Notes: a model not told the origin generated them from the sequence alone. DNA of 64,000 bases from Desulfitobacterium chlororespirans DSM 11544 (GCF_900143285.1 NZ_FRDN01000003.1:588071-652070); one strand, 5' to 3'; counted from the first letter of the stretch, positions 41,896 to 52,200 are shown. A program made the numbers and translations.

Positions 41896-42656
41896 CGTTT
41901 TACCTCCATCCCCTTAGTAATCAGCACACTGGACCCCAAAAAAAGAACCGCTGTGCAGAATACCTTCAAGACAAAGACCCCCAGCGAAGTTTCCGCCGCA
42001 TAAAATTCCAGGACCTTACCCAAATTGAAATCGAAAATCCTCACGGTTCCAAAGCCGAAAGCGAAAAAGCAGATCCACAGGATAATTCCCAATCCTTTAC
42101 TGTGCAGACCAAAGCTCTGAATCAAATACACGGTGGCCGCCAGAAGGATAAAGTAAAGCGTTGCAACGAACATTCCCAGTAGGAGATCCTGGGGTATGAT
42201 TTGCAGCCCTCCCAAGAGAAACTCCCCTTCCTTCAGAGTTGCTGAGAGCATCAGACGGTGGATGATCACCGCCAGGGTGCTGGTTACTCCTGCATAAGCA
42301 GCATAGGTAAGAAGCAGCAGGATATTCGAAGCGTGACTGACCAGTCGATTATTGACCACTGAAAGCTCCATACTTCGATAAGGCTGAGAACCCAGCAGGG
42401 AAGCCACTACCATCAACCACAAAAGAGAGAAGATCAATAAAATATCTCCTGTATACGTTCGCACCGCAATACTTATTGAATCACTATTGGAAGACATGCC
42501 ACCGTTTGAGCTCAGGGATAACAGCAAACTCAACAATTGAACAATCATCAGGGAATAGATGAGACCTGAATGCCCTTTCAGTTTATATCCATATTGCTTG
42601 AGAATCATTTGGGACAAGGTACTGGTTCCCGTCTTAACCTCGTTTATAGACATCAT
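41892..42656 (-). CDS. ABC transporter permease subunit
   Basis: A 254-residue, roughly six-helix protein; the start ATGATG at 42651-42656 follows GGAGGAATAG. The layout (first helix after a charged 30-residue N-terminus, a MELSVVNNRLVSHASNILLLLTYAAYAG loop-helix, and a last helix ending VLITKGME) suits ABC-2-type permeases of the Ytr kind. It overlaps the ATPase gene by 23 bases and pairs with it. Confidence 0.75.
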   Translation of the reverse strand: MMSINEVKTGTSTLSQMILKQYGYKLKGHSGLIYSLMIVQLLSLLLSLSSNGGMSSNSDSISIAVRTYTGDILLIFSLLWLMVVASLLGSQPYRSMELSVVNNRLVSHASNILLLLTYAAYAGVTSTLAVIIHRLMLSATLKEGEFLLGGLQIIPQDLLLGMFVATLYFILLAATVYLIQSFGLHSKGLGIILWICFFAFGFGTVRIFDFNLGKVLEFYAAETSLGVFVLKVFCTAVLFLGSSVLITKGMEVKR

Positions 42657-43548
42657 CTATTCCTCCCTTCCTTGGTGCAGTGAGAATGTTGCAAAGATCA
42701 TCCAAAGCCACCGGAAGGATTTCCACACCGCTGGAGCGGATATTCTCAAAATCCTCCGGGAGCTCCTCGGTCTTGATCACCAAATAGAGGCTTCCTTTAA
42801 CAAACTCCTCCCGATGGAGGACGGCTTCTTCACTCAGCCTGTTCAGCAGGCTTTCCCGCAGGGCTTGAGCGCTCCCCCGAAAACCAAGGGCATACTGCTT
42901 CAGATCCAGAATCGGCTTATGCATCAACAGGCCCCCTTGATTAAGGAGGAGAATATCTTCCAGAATATCCTCCAGCTCCCCAAGCAAATGGCTGGAGAGA
43001 ATAATGGTTCTGGGCTGCTCCAGGTAATCCTTGAGCAAGACCCTATAGAAATCCTTACGCACTGCTGAATCCATACCTGTGGTGGGCTCATCCAGAAGAG
43101 TGAGGGGACAGCGGGCGGCAATACCCAGAATGGCATTAAAGGTGCTTTTGCTCCCTTTGGATAAATTGCTGTGCCGCTGCTGAGGGTTAAGCAGAAAATA
43201 CTCCAATAAACCCTGGGCTATTTGACTATTCCAATTAGGATAAAAGACAGCCACTTCCCTGAGGATATCCTGTAAAGTAAAAGAATCGGGAAAAGCCATG
43301 GTATCATCCACGAGAAAAACTTTCCCAGCGACATCCAGATTATCAAAGGGGTTTTGAGCAAACACCCTCAGCTTGCCTTGGGTAGGCTTAAGATGACCGG
43401 CCATCATCTTCAATAACGTGGTCTTTCCCGTGCCATTTCTGCCAATCAAGCCGGTGATGGTGTTCTCTTCGATGGCAAAGGATACATCCCCCAGAGCCTG
43501 AACTTTGCCATATCTCTTATAAAGCTCATATCCCACGACGACACTCAT
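42634..43548 (-). CDS. ABC transporter ATP-binding protein (YtrB-like)
   Basis: A 304-residue protein. Walker A is GRNGTGKTTLLKMM, the Q-loop region lies at VFLVDDTMAF, the signature is replaced by LSKGSKSTF, Walker B is PLTLLDEPTTGMDS and the H-loop is IILSSHLLGE. The signature LSKGS for LSGGQ is common in YtrB/GntR-linked ATPases. It overlaps the GntR gene by 4 bases. With the permease it forms an exporter or antibiotic/cell-envelope stress response unit. Confidence 0.9.
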   Translation of the reverse strand: MSVVVGYELYKRYGKVQALGDVSFAIEENTITGLIGRNGTGKTTLLKMMAGHLKPTQGKLRVFAQNPFDNLDVAGKVFLVDDTMAFPDSFTLQDILREVAVFYPNWNSQIAQGLLEYFLLNPQQRHSNLSKGSKSTFNAILGIAARCPLTLLDEPTTGMDSAVRKDFYRVLLKDYLEQPRTIILSSHLLGELEDILEDILLLNQGGLLMHKPILDLKQYALGFRGSAQALRESLLNRLSEEAVLHREEFVKGSLYLVIKTEELPEDFENIRSSGVEILPVALDDLCNILTAPRKGGIDDVYKRG

Positions 43549-43970
43549 TGTTTTTCCTCCTCTTCCCCACCTGCTTCACGGTCTCTATCATCTGCCTCCT
43601 GATGAGCAAGCTCAATCATCTCTAAAAGTTCTGTTTTTCTAACTCCCAGGCGCACCGCCTCATCCACCAGGTCCCTGATCATCTGCCCAAGGATCTGATT
43701 TTTGCGTTTCTGCAGGATATAAGATTTAGCATGGAGGGATACAAACATTCCCAGCCCTCGTTTTTTATAGACAATCTCTTCATCGGCGAGGAGATTAAGG
43801 CCTTTCGCTGCCGTAGCCGGATTAATCGTAAAGATCTCCGCCAATTGATACTGAGAATAGATGCGTTCATCTTCGGTAAGGTTGCCTTTTAAGATCTCCG
43901 CCTCAAGCCACTCAGCGATTTGAATGTAGATAGGCTTAATACTATCTGAATTTAAAATAATCGCCCTCAC
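43545..43970 (-). CDS. GntR-family regulator, YtrA type
   Basis: A 141-residue protein with the short YtrA layout: winged helix (PIYIQIAEWLEAEILKGNL, then YSQYQLAEIFTINPATAAKGLNLLADEEIV) plus a small helical tail ending in acidic residues. It represses the linked ABC operon in known cases. The start is unclear: the GTG at 43968-43970 overlaps the only ribosome site (GGAGGTGA). The in-frame ATT at 43959-43961, 8 bases after it, is best placed and gives a MILNSD-like N-terminus. A perfect 13-bp inverted repeat lies upstream. Confidence 0.88.
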   Translation of the reverse strand: MRAIILNSDSIKPIYIQIAEWLEAEILKGNLTEDERIYSQYQLAEIFTINPATAAKGLNLLADEEIVYKKRGLGMFVSLHAKSYILQKRKNQILGQMIRDLVDEAVRLGVRKTELLEMIELAHQEADDRDREAGGEEEEKQ

Positions 43971-43986
43971 CTCCAGAGCTTATGTG

Positions 43987-44051
43987 CCACAGTACATTAG
44001 TCATGTAATGTACTGTGGCTATAGTATATGAGATATAACTTATTTTGTAAA
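43987..44051 (-). promoter_or_regulatory. Promoter and YtrA-type operator of the ABC operon
   Basis: On the minus strand, -35 TTTACA (44046-44051), 17 bases, -10 TATACT (44023-44028). Directly downstream lies CCACAGTACATTA-GTCATG-TAATGTACTGTGG (43987-44018), a perfect inverted repeat with 13-base arms. A GntR dimer bound there would cover the transcription start. Confidence 0.8.
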
Positions 44052-44160
44052 TACCATAATTAAGATACTTTTAATAAAAAGCCTTGGCCTTCACCCTGAA
44101 AGTTCTACTTGGGGGCTTAAAAGAGCGTTGACGCTGCTTTCACCGAAATGAGAAAGAAAT

Positions 44161-44203
44161 TAAAACGGCACAAATCCCGATTGTTGGAATTCGTGCCGTT
44201 TTA
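44161..44203 (-). terminator. Terminator after the nreC-like gene
   Basis: TAAAACGGCAC and GTGCCGTTTTA pair around a 21-base loop segment; the minus strand continues TTTTAATTTC. It ends the nar-nre unit. Confidence 0.75.
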
Positions 44204-44248
44204 CCTATAACCCTGAACCTAAATGATATACCTGCGCTTTTATTAGAT

Positions 44249-44899
44249 TTATTCTAAATCCATTAAACCCTTTTTAAGAGCATACCGAACTAATTCATGC
44301 CGGGTTTTCAGATTTAATTTATCCTTGATTTTAGACCGGTATGATTCGACTGTTTTCACCGAAACAGATAACTCTTCAGCAATTTCCTTATTAGAATAAC
44401 CCATGGCCATCAGACTAAGGAAATTTTGTTCCCTCACTGTCAAATCCGTCCCACTTTCATTTCCATGCAGACTCCTCTGAGCAAATTCATGAATCAGAGT
44501 TTTTGTGATACTGGGACCCAGATAGGCATTGCCGTGATAGATCGTCCGGATCGCATTGATCAAATCATTATCATAAGCGCTTTTCAAAATATAGCCTGAT
44601 GCTCCTGCCTGCAGGATTTTGAAGATATACTCTTCATCGTCATGCATGGTTAAAATCAGGATCTGAATTTCCGGAGCCGCATCTTTGATCCGGAGGGTTG
44701 CCGACAAGCCGTTTTCTCCCGGAGGCATGCTTAGATCCAGCAAAATAACATCCGGTTTCAATTTCATCGCCAGCTCAAAGGTTTCCCGCCCATCCGCAGC
44801 CGTTCCCACGACCTCCATATCATCATGGGAATTGATCAGCATCGTCAGCCCGGAACGAACAATAGCATGATCGTCACCGATAAGGATTCTAATGGGCAT
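44249..44899 (-). CDS. nreC: NarL/NreC-family response regulator
   Basis: A 216-residue protein; the ATG at 44897-44899 follows AAGGAGGG. The receiver has DD at 9-10, the phospho-Asp D55 in VILLDLSMPPGENG and the later ILTMHDDEEYI and LKSAYDNDL. The C-terminal LuxR-type helix-turn-helix is LTVREQNFLSLMAMGYSNKEIAEELSVSVKTVESYRSKI. It overlaps the kinase gene by 11 bases. With the GAF protein and kinase it forms an NreABC-type system, and NreC-like sites lie before the narK-nar unit. Confidence 0.88.
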   Translation of the reverse strand: MPIRILIGDDHAIVRSGLTMLINSHDDMEVVGTAADGRETFELAMKLKPDVILLDLSMPPGENGLSATLRIKDAAPEIQILILTMHDDEEYIFKILQAGASGYILKSAYDNDLINAIRTIYHGNAYLGPSITKTLIHEFAQRSLHGNESGTDLTVREQNFLSLMAMGYSNKEIAEELSVSVKTVESYRSKIKDKLNLKTRHELVRYALKKGLMDLE

Positions 44900-45920
44900 G
44901 CCAAATCCCTCCTTTTTCGGTAAGGGGGATTGTGGCCTGGACACGTGTTCCAAGATTGACCTGGGAAACAATCTCGACTTTCCCGCCTACCAGTTGCGCT
45001 CTCTCTTTCATGCCATACAAACCCAAGCCCGTACCTTGGATTTCCAATTGCCCCACATCAAAACCGACCCCTTGATCCTCAACAATTAAATTCAGCTGAT
45101 CCGGGTAATTCTGTAAAAAGACCTGCACCTCCGTCACCTTGGCATACTTGGCCACATTGAGCATCGCTTCCTGGCAGATACGATAAAGCGCGGTTTCTAT
45201 TTCCGGTTCATAGCGGTGCTGCTCCCCGCTGACCGTCAACTGCCCTTCAATACCATAGGTTTGCTCAAAATGCTTTAAAAAGGAACGAATGGCTGCTGCC
45301 AGTCCCAAATCATCCAGCGTAGACGGTCGGAGCTCCACAGCAATATTTTTCAGCATCGCCAGCGAACGGGCCACCATCTGCTGCAGATTTTGAATCTGCA
45401 CCGCTTCCGGCATTGCTTTTTCTAAAACCTGCAACCCTACAAGCACACTGTAAATATTCTGTCCTAATTCATCGTGCAGTTCGCGGGAAACCCGCTTCCG
45501 CTCATCCTCCTGAGCACGGATGATATATTTGGTCAGCAGATTCTGGACATATTCTTCCTGCTGGGGCGAGAATTCACGCAGAATGGCAACCACCGCTTGT
45601 CCCGGCGGTCGATAGGTAAATACGCTCTCAATAGGCAGCTTTAACCGCATCCCGTCCTGCTTCTCCAGACAGACCTCCAAACCGTGCCCCTCATCCCCAC
45701 CCAGGTTATACCAATCGTCAATGGGGCTGTTGTGGCGAAACACAGTCATTCTGCCCGTTGTAAGCTCCTGGAACGACCAGCCGGTTAAACGCATAACCGC
45801 CCCATTTGCTCCGATAACCCAACCGGCCTCATTGCTGACCAGCACCGGATTAGGTATCTGCTCGGTAATCTGGTTTAAAAGTTCGTTGCTGCCGGCCTCT
45901 TTTTGACACTTCCAGTACAA
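44889..45920 (-). CDS. nreB: NreB-like sensor histidine kinase (HisKA_3)
   Basis: A 343-residue cytosolic kinase. The TTG at 45918-45920 is the best start (AGAGGGG 8 bases upstream). Residues 15-115 are a PAS domain. The phospho-acceptor region is RAQEDERKRVSRELHDELGQ (H149), and the ATPase has DQGVGFDV and GTGLGLYGMKER, as in the NarX/DegS/NreB group. Staphylococcal NreB uses four PAS cysteines to hold an oxygen-sensing iron-sulfur cluster. Here only C5 and C84 lie in that half, so direct cluster-based oxygen sensing looks unlikely. It follows nreA by 43 bases. Confidence 0.82.
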   Translation of the reverse strand: MYWKCQKEAGSNELLNQITEQIPNPVLVSNEAGWVIGANGAVMRLTGWSFQELTTGRMTVFRHNSPIDDWYNLGGDEGHGLEVCLEKQDGMRLKLPIESVFTYRPPGQAVVAILREFSPQQEEYVQNLLTKYIIRAQEDERKRVSRELHDELGQNIYSVLVGLQVLEKAMPEAVQIQNLQQMVARSLAMLKNIAVELRPSTLDDLGLAAAIRSFLKHFEQTYGIEGQLTVSGEQHRYEPEIETALYRICQEAMLNVAKYAKVTEVQVFLQNYPDQLNLIVEDQGVGFDVGQLEIQGTGLGLYGMKERAQLVGGKVEIVSQVNLGTRVQATIPLTEKGGIWHAH

Positions 45921-45963
45921 TGTGATCACCCCTCTTCCCTGGTTCCGGAGAAGAAGCCCCCCC

Positions 45964-46422
45964 TCAGACCTCAGGTAGATTAAGCTCCGGTTCCGCCAGC
46001 AACTCACGGCATTGCCCGGCAAAGAACACTAATTGAGCCAGAGTCTCTTCAGTGAACCTATGGGGAGTACGAAACCCGATCAACAGCACCCCTTTAACAT
46101 GGTCACACTCTATGATCGGCGCCGCCATAACCGACCTCAAATCTTCCGCCAGTAAAATAGGATATTCCCTGGCATCATCACCGCTTTTCAAGGCAAAGTC
46201 CTCCAGAGCCATGGGCCTGCCGGAGGCAACCACCTTGCCGGCAATCCCCCGTCCGGGCCATAACGTAATTTTTCTATAGAGATTGTTGAGATTGCCGGCA
46301 ACATACTGCCAGCGAATATGGTGACTATCGAAATCATGGCACGCCAGCCCGACGAAATCACTTCCTATGTCAGCACGCACCTTTTCCAAGAATATTTTTA
46401 TCTCCTGTTCCTGTTTGCCCAT
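45964..46422 (-). CDS. nreA: NreA-like GAF-domain nitrate-sensor protein
   Basis: A 152-residue protein made of one GAF domain: SDFVGLACHDFDSHHIRWQYVAGNLNNLYRKI, then PGRGIAGKVVASGRPMALEDF and YPILLAEDLRSVMAAPII...GVLLIGFRTPHRFTEE. These are the same blocks as in staphylococcal NreA, which binds nitrate and adjusts NreB kinase activity. It lies between narI and the NreB-like kinase in the same direction. The residues that hold nitrate in NreA were not verified here. Confidence 0.85.
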   Translation of the reverse strand: MGKQEQEIKIFLEKVRADIGSDFVGLACHDFDSHHIRWQYVAGNLNNLYRKITLWPGRGIAGKVVASGRPMALEDFALKSGDDAREYPILLAEDLRSVMAAPIIECDHVKGVLLIGFRTPHRFTEETLAQLVFFAGQCRELLAEPELNLPEV

Positions 46423-46518
46423 GGCGCGACTCCTCCAGAATCTTTAACGCTTTTAAAATGTCCTGTTAAGCAAATTATATCAAACGTAATCGTTCTGTAA
46501 AGAAAAGCCGCACCCTCG

Positions 46519-47235
46519 CTAAGCAGCCGGAGTATTCTGTCTTTCCTGTTCTGTCCCCCCAGCTTTATTCCATTTTCGATAAAGAATCCGGGAACGCTTC
46601 AGATAGGTCAGGGGAAAACTCCAGACATGCACCAGCCGGGTGAAAGGCCAAAGTCCCAAAGCGGCAAAAGCCATCAGAATATGCAGCTTAAAGAATAGAG
46701 GCACTCCACCCATCAACTCGGCCCTGGGTTGCAAAGTAATCAGGCCGCGCAACCATGGCCCCACGGTCTCCCTATAATCATGCCCCGCTCCAAAGCCGTT
46801 GATGACTAAGGAATTCCAGAGTCCGGTAAAGACAATCCCCGCGATCAACACGATTACAAATAAATCTCCCATACTGCTGTTTCTGCGGATGCGCTTGACG
46901 CATAAACGGCGCAAAAGCAGAATAATCGTTCCGATCAAAGTGATAACCCCGGCAGTAGATCCCCCCCAGGAGGCAGCCATATGATACATGTGCTCATTGA
47001 TACCGATAGCCTCCATCACCTCTTTCGGCACCAGCATGCCTACATGCCCGCACAAAGCCGCCAGCACTCCAAAGTGAAACAAAGTGCTCCCCCACTTGAG
47101 GGCCTTCTTCTCCAAGAGCTGGCTGGATCTTGAAGTCCAACCGATTTGCCCACTACGATAGCGGTAAATATGTCCAACAACAAATGCCGTCAGCATTGTG
47201 TAAGGGAAGATCACCCATAATAACTGATTCATCAT
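46519..47235 (-). CDS. narI: Respiratory nitrate reductase, gamma subunit
   Basis: A 238-residue membrane cytochrome b with about five helices; it starts with ATGATG overlapping the narJ stop. Heme-ligand histidines lie in KWGSTLFHFGVLAALCGHVGMLVP (helix 2) and FFKLHILMAFAALGLWPFTRLVHVWS (last helix), as in other NarI. It oxidises menaquinol and passes electrons to NarH. The 96-base gap to nreA has no clear terminator. Confidence 0.93.
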   Translation of the reverse strand: MMNQLLWVIFPYTMLTAFVVGHIYRYRSGQIGWTSRSSQLLEKKALKWGSTLFHFGVLAALCGHVGMLVPKEVMEAIGINEHMYHMAASWGGSTAGVITLIGTIILLLRRLCVKRIRRNSSMGDLFVIVLIAGIVFTGLWNSLVINGFGAGHDYRETVGPWLRGLITLQPRAELMGGVPLFFKLHILMAFAALGLWPFTRLVHVWSFPLTYLKRSRILYRKWNKAGGTEQERQNTPAA

Positions 47236-47765
47236 GTTGCTGTCACACCTCCTATCTCACCGAACAGGGAATGGATTGAGGACAGACAAGCCTCCATTAA
47301 AAGGGCATAAGGACTGTTCATCTTGATCAGCTGGTCATGCAGATATTGCAAACCAGCATAGACCGGCTTTAGAATTATTCTGCCCCGGTCAATGGCGACA
47401 TTGGACAAAGCCTCCAAAACAAGTGGCAGGTAATCCGGCAATTCCTGTCCGATGAGCAAGCCGGCTTTCTGGTATTCCTGAATTAATCCCTGCAGCACCT
47501 CCACCCGCTTCGGTTCCTCGCCATATTGAGGATACAGTAAATACAGAGTGGTTTTTTTGCTGAAATCAAAGGTCTCTACGAAGTTTTCCTGCAAAACGTT
47601 GAGAGGTGCGCTCTGCAAATAATCCACAAACAGATTCAGGCGGCTCCTTATATCTCCTTCCTCCCAATTCTCTGCTTCCCGCCGCAGTTCCTCCGGATCA
47701 ATCCAGTCCGCCTGAGGGTACTGCAGCAAATAGGCCAACAGACAAAAAACATCTTTCTTGTTCAT
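47232..47765 (-). CDS. narJ: Nitrate reductase molybdenum cofactor assembly chaperone
   Basis: A 177-residue helical protein; the ATG at 47763-47765 follows AAGGAG, so the longer upstream frame is not used. DVFCLLAYLLQYPQADW and the central FVETFDFSKKTTLYLLYPQYGEEPKR are typical of NarJ. It binds NarG until the molybdenum cofactor is inserted. It overlaps narI by 4 bases and lies 13 bases after narH. Confidence 0.92.
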   Translation of the reverse strand: MNKKDVFCLLAYLLQYPQADWIDPEELRREAENWEEGDIRSRLNLFVDYLQSAPLNVLQENFVETFDFSKKTTLYLLYPQYGEEPKRVEVLQGLIQEYQKAGLLIGQELPDYLPLVLEALSNVAIDRGRIILKPVYAGLQYLHDQLIKMNSPYALLMEACLSSIHSLFGEIGGVTAT

Positions 47766-47778
47766 GAGTAATTTCTCC

Positions 47779-49230
47779 TTATAAAGCATAACCGACCTTA
47801 CCCTGCTCCTGGTGAGCCTTGCGGCTTTCCTCACGATGAGCCAGCGGAATCACAATGCGGTCCTCATATTTGGCCACGGCCAGCAACCGGTACATGTGCC
47901 GGACAGTCTGCTCGGAAAGCCCAATGGTCTCCAGCAGTTGCTCCTGGTTTTCCTGACCGTTCTCCAGGCTGCGCATAAAGTGGCGCATGCCCAGCAGCCG
48001 TCTTAGCGCCCTTTCCACCGGCTGAGGGTTGCCTCCGGTCAGAAAATTCGCCAGGTACTGCACCGGGGCGCGCATCTGCTCAAGTGTCGGGAAAAATCCT
48101 GTCGTAACCGAACCGGAAGCGCGGAATTCCAGTACACTTACCATTGGGCTCAAGGGAGGAATATACCATACCATGGGCAGGGTCCTGAATTCAGGATGCA
48201 GGGGCAAAGCCAGTCCATATTGAACAGCCAGTTTATAGACCGGAGATTTTTGGGCTGCTGCCAGCCAATCCTCCTGAATCCCGTCACGACGGGCCTGCGC
48301 GATTACCGCCGGATCATGGGGATCAAGAAACAACTCCAGCTGAGCCTGATATAAAGCCTGTTCATCCGGCTGGGCGGCAGCCTGAGGCACCCGGTCGGCA
48401 TCATAAAGCAATACCCCCATGTAGCGAAGGCGGCCGGGGCAGGTTTCCGAACAGACCGTTGCTACTCCTTCTTCCACTCTGGGATAGCAAAATGTACATT
48501 TTTCAGCTTTATAGGTTTTCCAATTATAATAAACCTTTTTATAAGGACAGCCGCTGGTACAATAGCGCCACCCCCGGCATTTCTCCTGATCAACCAATAC
48601 AATTCCGTCCTCATCCCGCTTATAGATGGCTCCCGAAGGGCAGGAGGCCACGCAGCCCGGATTGAGACAATGTTCGCACAGGCGGGGCAAATAAAGCATA
48701 AAGGCCTTTTCAAACTCCAGACGCACTTCTTCTCCCAATAAATCCCGCAAATTGGGATCACGCCCTCCTGCTTGGGGTCCACCGGCCAAATCGTCATCCC
48801 AGTTAGGCCCCTTGCGCAACTTTTCTATATACTCACCGGTTAAGAGCGACTGGGGCCGGGCCGTCGGCATATGCCTGCGGACAGGGCTTTTCAGCAGCTT
48901 CTGATAATCATAGGTCCATGGTTCATAATAGTCATCAATAGTCGGACTGTTGGGATTATAGAAGATCCTGCTCAGGGACAGCCCCTGCCAGCGGAAGCCG
49001 GACCGCAGCGTCAGCTGCCCTTTCCTCAAATGCCAACCACCCTTATAGCGCTGCTGGTCTTCCCATTGGTCAGGATAGCCGGCCCCCGGTTTGGTCTCCA
49101 CATTGTTAAACCACATATATTCGGCTCCGGAACGGTTGGTCCAGGTATTCTTGCAGGTCACACTGCAGGTATGGCAACCTATGCATTTATCCAAATTGAT
49201 TACCATCGCGATTTGGGCTTTAATCTTCAA
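47779..49230 (-). CDS. narH: Respiratory nitrate reductase, beta subunit
   Basis: A 483-residue iron-sulfur protein. The N-terminal MVINLDKCIGCHTCSVTCKNTW (C16, C19, C22, C26) and later CEHCLNPGCVASCPSGA, KCRGWRYCTSGCPYKKVYYNW and CTFCYPRVEEGVATVCSETCPGR give four clusters. The Trp in CRGW marks the [3Fe-4S] site, as in E. coli NarH. It overlaps narG by 11 bases. It moves electrons from NarI to NarG on the inner membrane face. Confidence 0.97.
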   Translation of the reverse strand: MKIKAQIAMVINLDKCIGCHTCSVTCKNTWTNRSGAEYMWFNNVETKPGAGYPDQWEDQQRYKGGWHLRKGQLTLRSGFRWQGLSLSRIFYNPNSPTIDDYYEPWTYDYQKLLKSPVRRHMPTARPQSLLTGEYIEKLRKGPNWDDDLAGGPQAGGRDPNLRDLLGEEVRLEFEKAFMLYLPRLCEHCLNPGCVASCPSGAIYKRDEDGIVLVDQEKCRGWRYCTSGCPYKKVYYNWKTYKAEKCTFCYPRVEEGVATVCSETCPGRLRYMGVLLYDADRVPQAAAQPDEQALYQAQLELFLDPHDPAVIAQARRDGIQEDWLAAAQKSPVYKLAVQYGLALPLHPEFRTLPMVWYIPPLSPMVSVLEFRASGSVTTGFFPTLEQMRAPVQYLANFLTGGNPQPVERALRRLLGMRHFMRSLENGQENQEQLLETIGLSEQTVRHMYRLLAVAKYEDRIVIPLAHREESRKAHQEQGKVGYAL

Positions 49231-52200
49231 GCCAGTTCACCTCGTTTAATTTGCGTATGGAAACGTAAACATCCCTTTGATTGCCGATCGGTCCATAATA
49301 ATTAAACCCGTAGCTAAGCTGGGCGTAACCGCCAATGCACTGGGTCGGCTTAATATGAATCCGGGTTGGGCTGTTATGGGTGCCGCCCCTTTCCCCGGTG
49401 ATAGTCGAGCCGGGCATATTGATGTGCTTATCCTGAGCATGGGTCATAAAAGTGGTCCCCCGGGGCAAGCGGTGAGTGAGCACAGCCCGCGCCACCACTA
49501 CCCCATTGCGGTTATACAGCTCAACCCAGTCATTGTCCCCGATATCCGCCTCCTGAGCATCCTGATGATTCAGCCAGATATGAGGCCCGCCCCGGAAAAG
49601 GGTGAGCATATGAATGTTATCCTGATAGGTGCTGTGAATGTTCCATTTGCCATGGGGAGTCAGATAGCGCAGTACGATTTCCTTCTCCTTCCTGCTGGGC
49701 TGCTGATCACGGTCGGCCAGAACCAGCAGTTGCAGAGTAGGTTTAAAGATCGGCAGCCCTTCCCCGTATTCCAGAATAACCTCATGGTCCAGGTAAAATT
49801 GCTGCCTGCCGGTCAAGGTACGAAAAGCAACCAGTCTTTCAATGTTGGTCGTGAAAGGGGAATAGCGGCGGTTCCCTTTGTTGGAGCCGGTGAAAACCGG
49901 GGTTGGTATCACCTGCCGGGGCTGGGCCGTAATCCCGTCGAAGGTCAAACGCTCCCCGGCCCGCTCTTCAGCGATATCCTTTAAAAGCAAGCCGGTTTTC
50001 CCTTCCTCGGCTTCCCATGCCTTCATTGCTACCTTGCCGTTGGTTGCACTGGAGAGGGTCAGCATCGCTTCAGCCGCTTGACGGGCTGTTTCCAGCTTTG
50101 GTCTTCCTGCGGCCAATCCTGCTTCCACCGTGCCGTTGATGGCTTTCAGCTGATGATACTGATCGGCCACAGAAAAGGAAATTCCGTGAGCGCCAACCGG
50201 GTTCTTTTCCAGCAAAGGTCCCAGCGAGCTGTATTTTTCATGAATCAGGCCGTAATCCCTTTCCACCGGAACCAGCTTGGGCATGGTTTTACCCGGAACT
50301 GGCGCAACTTCCCCCTTGCTCCATTCCCGCACCCGGCCGAAGGGCTGGGCGATCTCATCCACGGAGTCATGCATTAACGGCACCGCCACCAGATCCTGAT
50401 GGACTCCCGGAAAATACTTAGCGGCCATATCCGAGAATACTTCAGCCATACCGCGAAAGATATTCCAGTCGGTTTTGGCCTCCCAGGGCGGGTCGATGGC
50501 TGGGTTAAAGGGATGAACAAACGGGTGCATGTCAGTGCTGCTGAGATCGTGCTTTTCATACCAGGTAGCTGCCGGCAGCAAAATATCCGAATGAAGCGCC
50601 GTTCCGGTCATGCGGAATTCGAGATTAATCAGCAGATCCAGCTTCCCTTCCGCTGCCTCCTGCCACACCATCTTTTCCGGTTTGAAACTGATATTCTCTT
50701 CAGCCAGCAAACCATGGGAAGCACCTAACAAATGTTTCATAAAATACTCATGACCCTTCCCCGAGCTGGACAACAAATTGGAACGCCAAACCCAAAGGGT
50801 GCGGGGGAAATTCCGGGGGTCATCTGGGTTCTCTGCTGCAAAACGGATCGTTTTTTCTTGCAGGGAGCTGACCACATAGTCAGCCACTTCCTGAGGCGAA
50901 ACTGCCCCCGCAGCCCGGGCCATATCCGCTATCTGCAAATTGTTGACATTAAATTGGGGATAAGAAGGCAGCCAACCCAGCTGGGCAGCCAACACATTGT
51001 AATCGGCCGGATGCTCATAGCGGGGCTTCCCAACCGTAGCGGCAGTCAACTGGGACATAGGCAGCTCTTCATAGCGCCACTGGTCGGTAGCAAAATAATA
51101 AAAGGAGGTGGCATTTTGCAAGCGCGGCGGAGCCGACCAATCCCGAGCGAAAGCGATCGCATTCCAGCCTTCAATCGGGCGGCATTTTTCCTGCCCCACA
51201 TAATGGGCCCAGCCGCCGCCGTTTACGCCTTGACAACCGGTCAACAGCACCAGGTTAAGGATAGCCCGGTAAATGGTATCGCTGTTAAACCAGTGGTTTG
51301 CCCCTGCGCCCATAATAATCATGGAGCGGCCCTGAGTCTGCTCCGCGTTCTCCGCAAACTCCCGAGCAATCTGAATCACCTGTTCCCGTGGCACTCCCGT
51401 AATTTGCTCCTGCCAAGCTGGGGTATAAGATTCCTGATCGTCGTAATCCTGAGGATAGCCTCCGGTTAACCCCTCTCTGCTCACGCCATAATGAGCCAGC
51501 ATTAAATCGTATACCGTGGTTACATAAAACTCCTTATCCCCTTTACGGATTCTTCGAACCGGCAGCTCACGCTTTTTGACCCCTTTGCTCCGGTTGTCAA
51601 AATAGGGGAGGGCAACCATTACTCTCTCGTCAGCCTGTTCCGCCAAAGATAATAGGGGCTCCAGCGACTGTCCATGAACATCCTCTTGCTTAAGATTCCA
51701 TTTAAGATGATCACCCCAGCGTGTGCCGATAGAACCGTTCGGTACGGTCATTTCTCCGGTAACTTCGTTGCAGACTACGGTCTGCCATTCCGGATTAACT
51801 ATATCCCATCCCAGATCACTGGCCAGAAGAAAACGTCCGGTCACATAGCAATCCCCCCATTGGTTCAGGGTGACCAGAAAAGGCAAATCGGTAAACCTTT
51901 TCGCATACTCTACGAAGTAGGGTGAGGATTTATCCACATAAAACTCTTTGAGGATCACATGAGTCATGGCCTGAGCCAACGCGCCGTCTGAGCCGGGCTT
52001 GACCGCCATCCACGAATCGGCGAACTTGACATTTTCGGCATAGTCAGGACTGACAGCCACCACCTTGGTGCCCTTATAGCGCACCTCTGTCATAAAATGC
52101 GCATCCGGAGTGCGGGTCAAGGGTACGTTGGATCCCCACATAATAAGATACCCCGAATTGTACCAATCGCTGCTTTCCGGAACATCTGTCTGCTCCCCCC

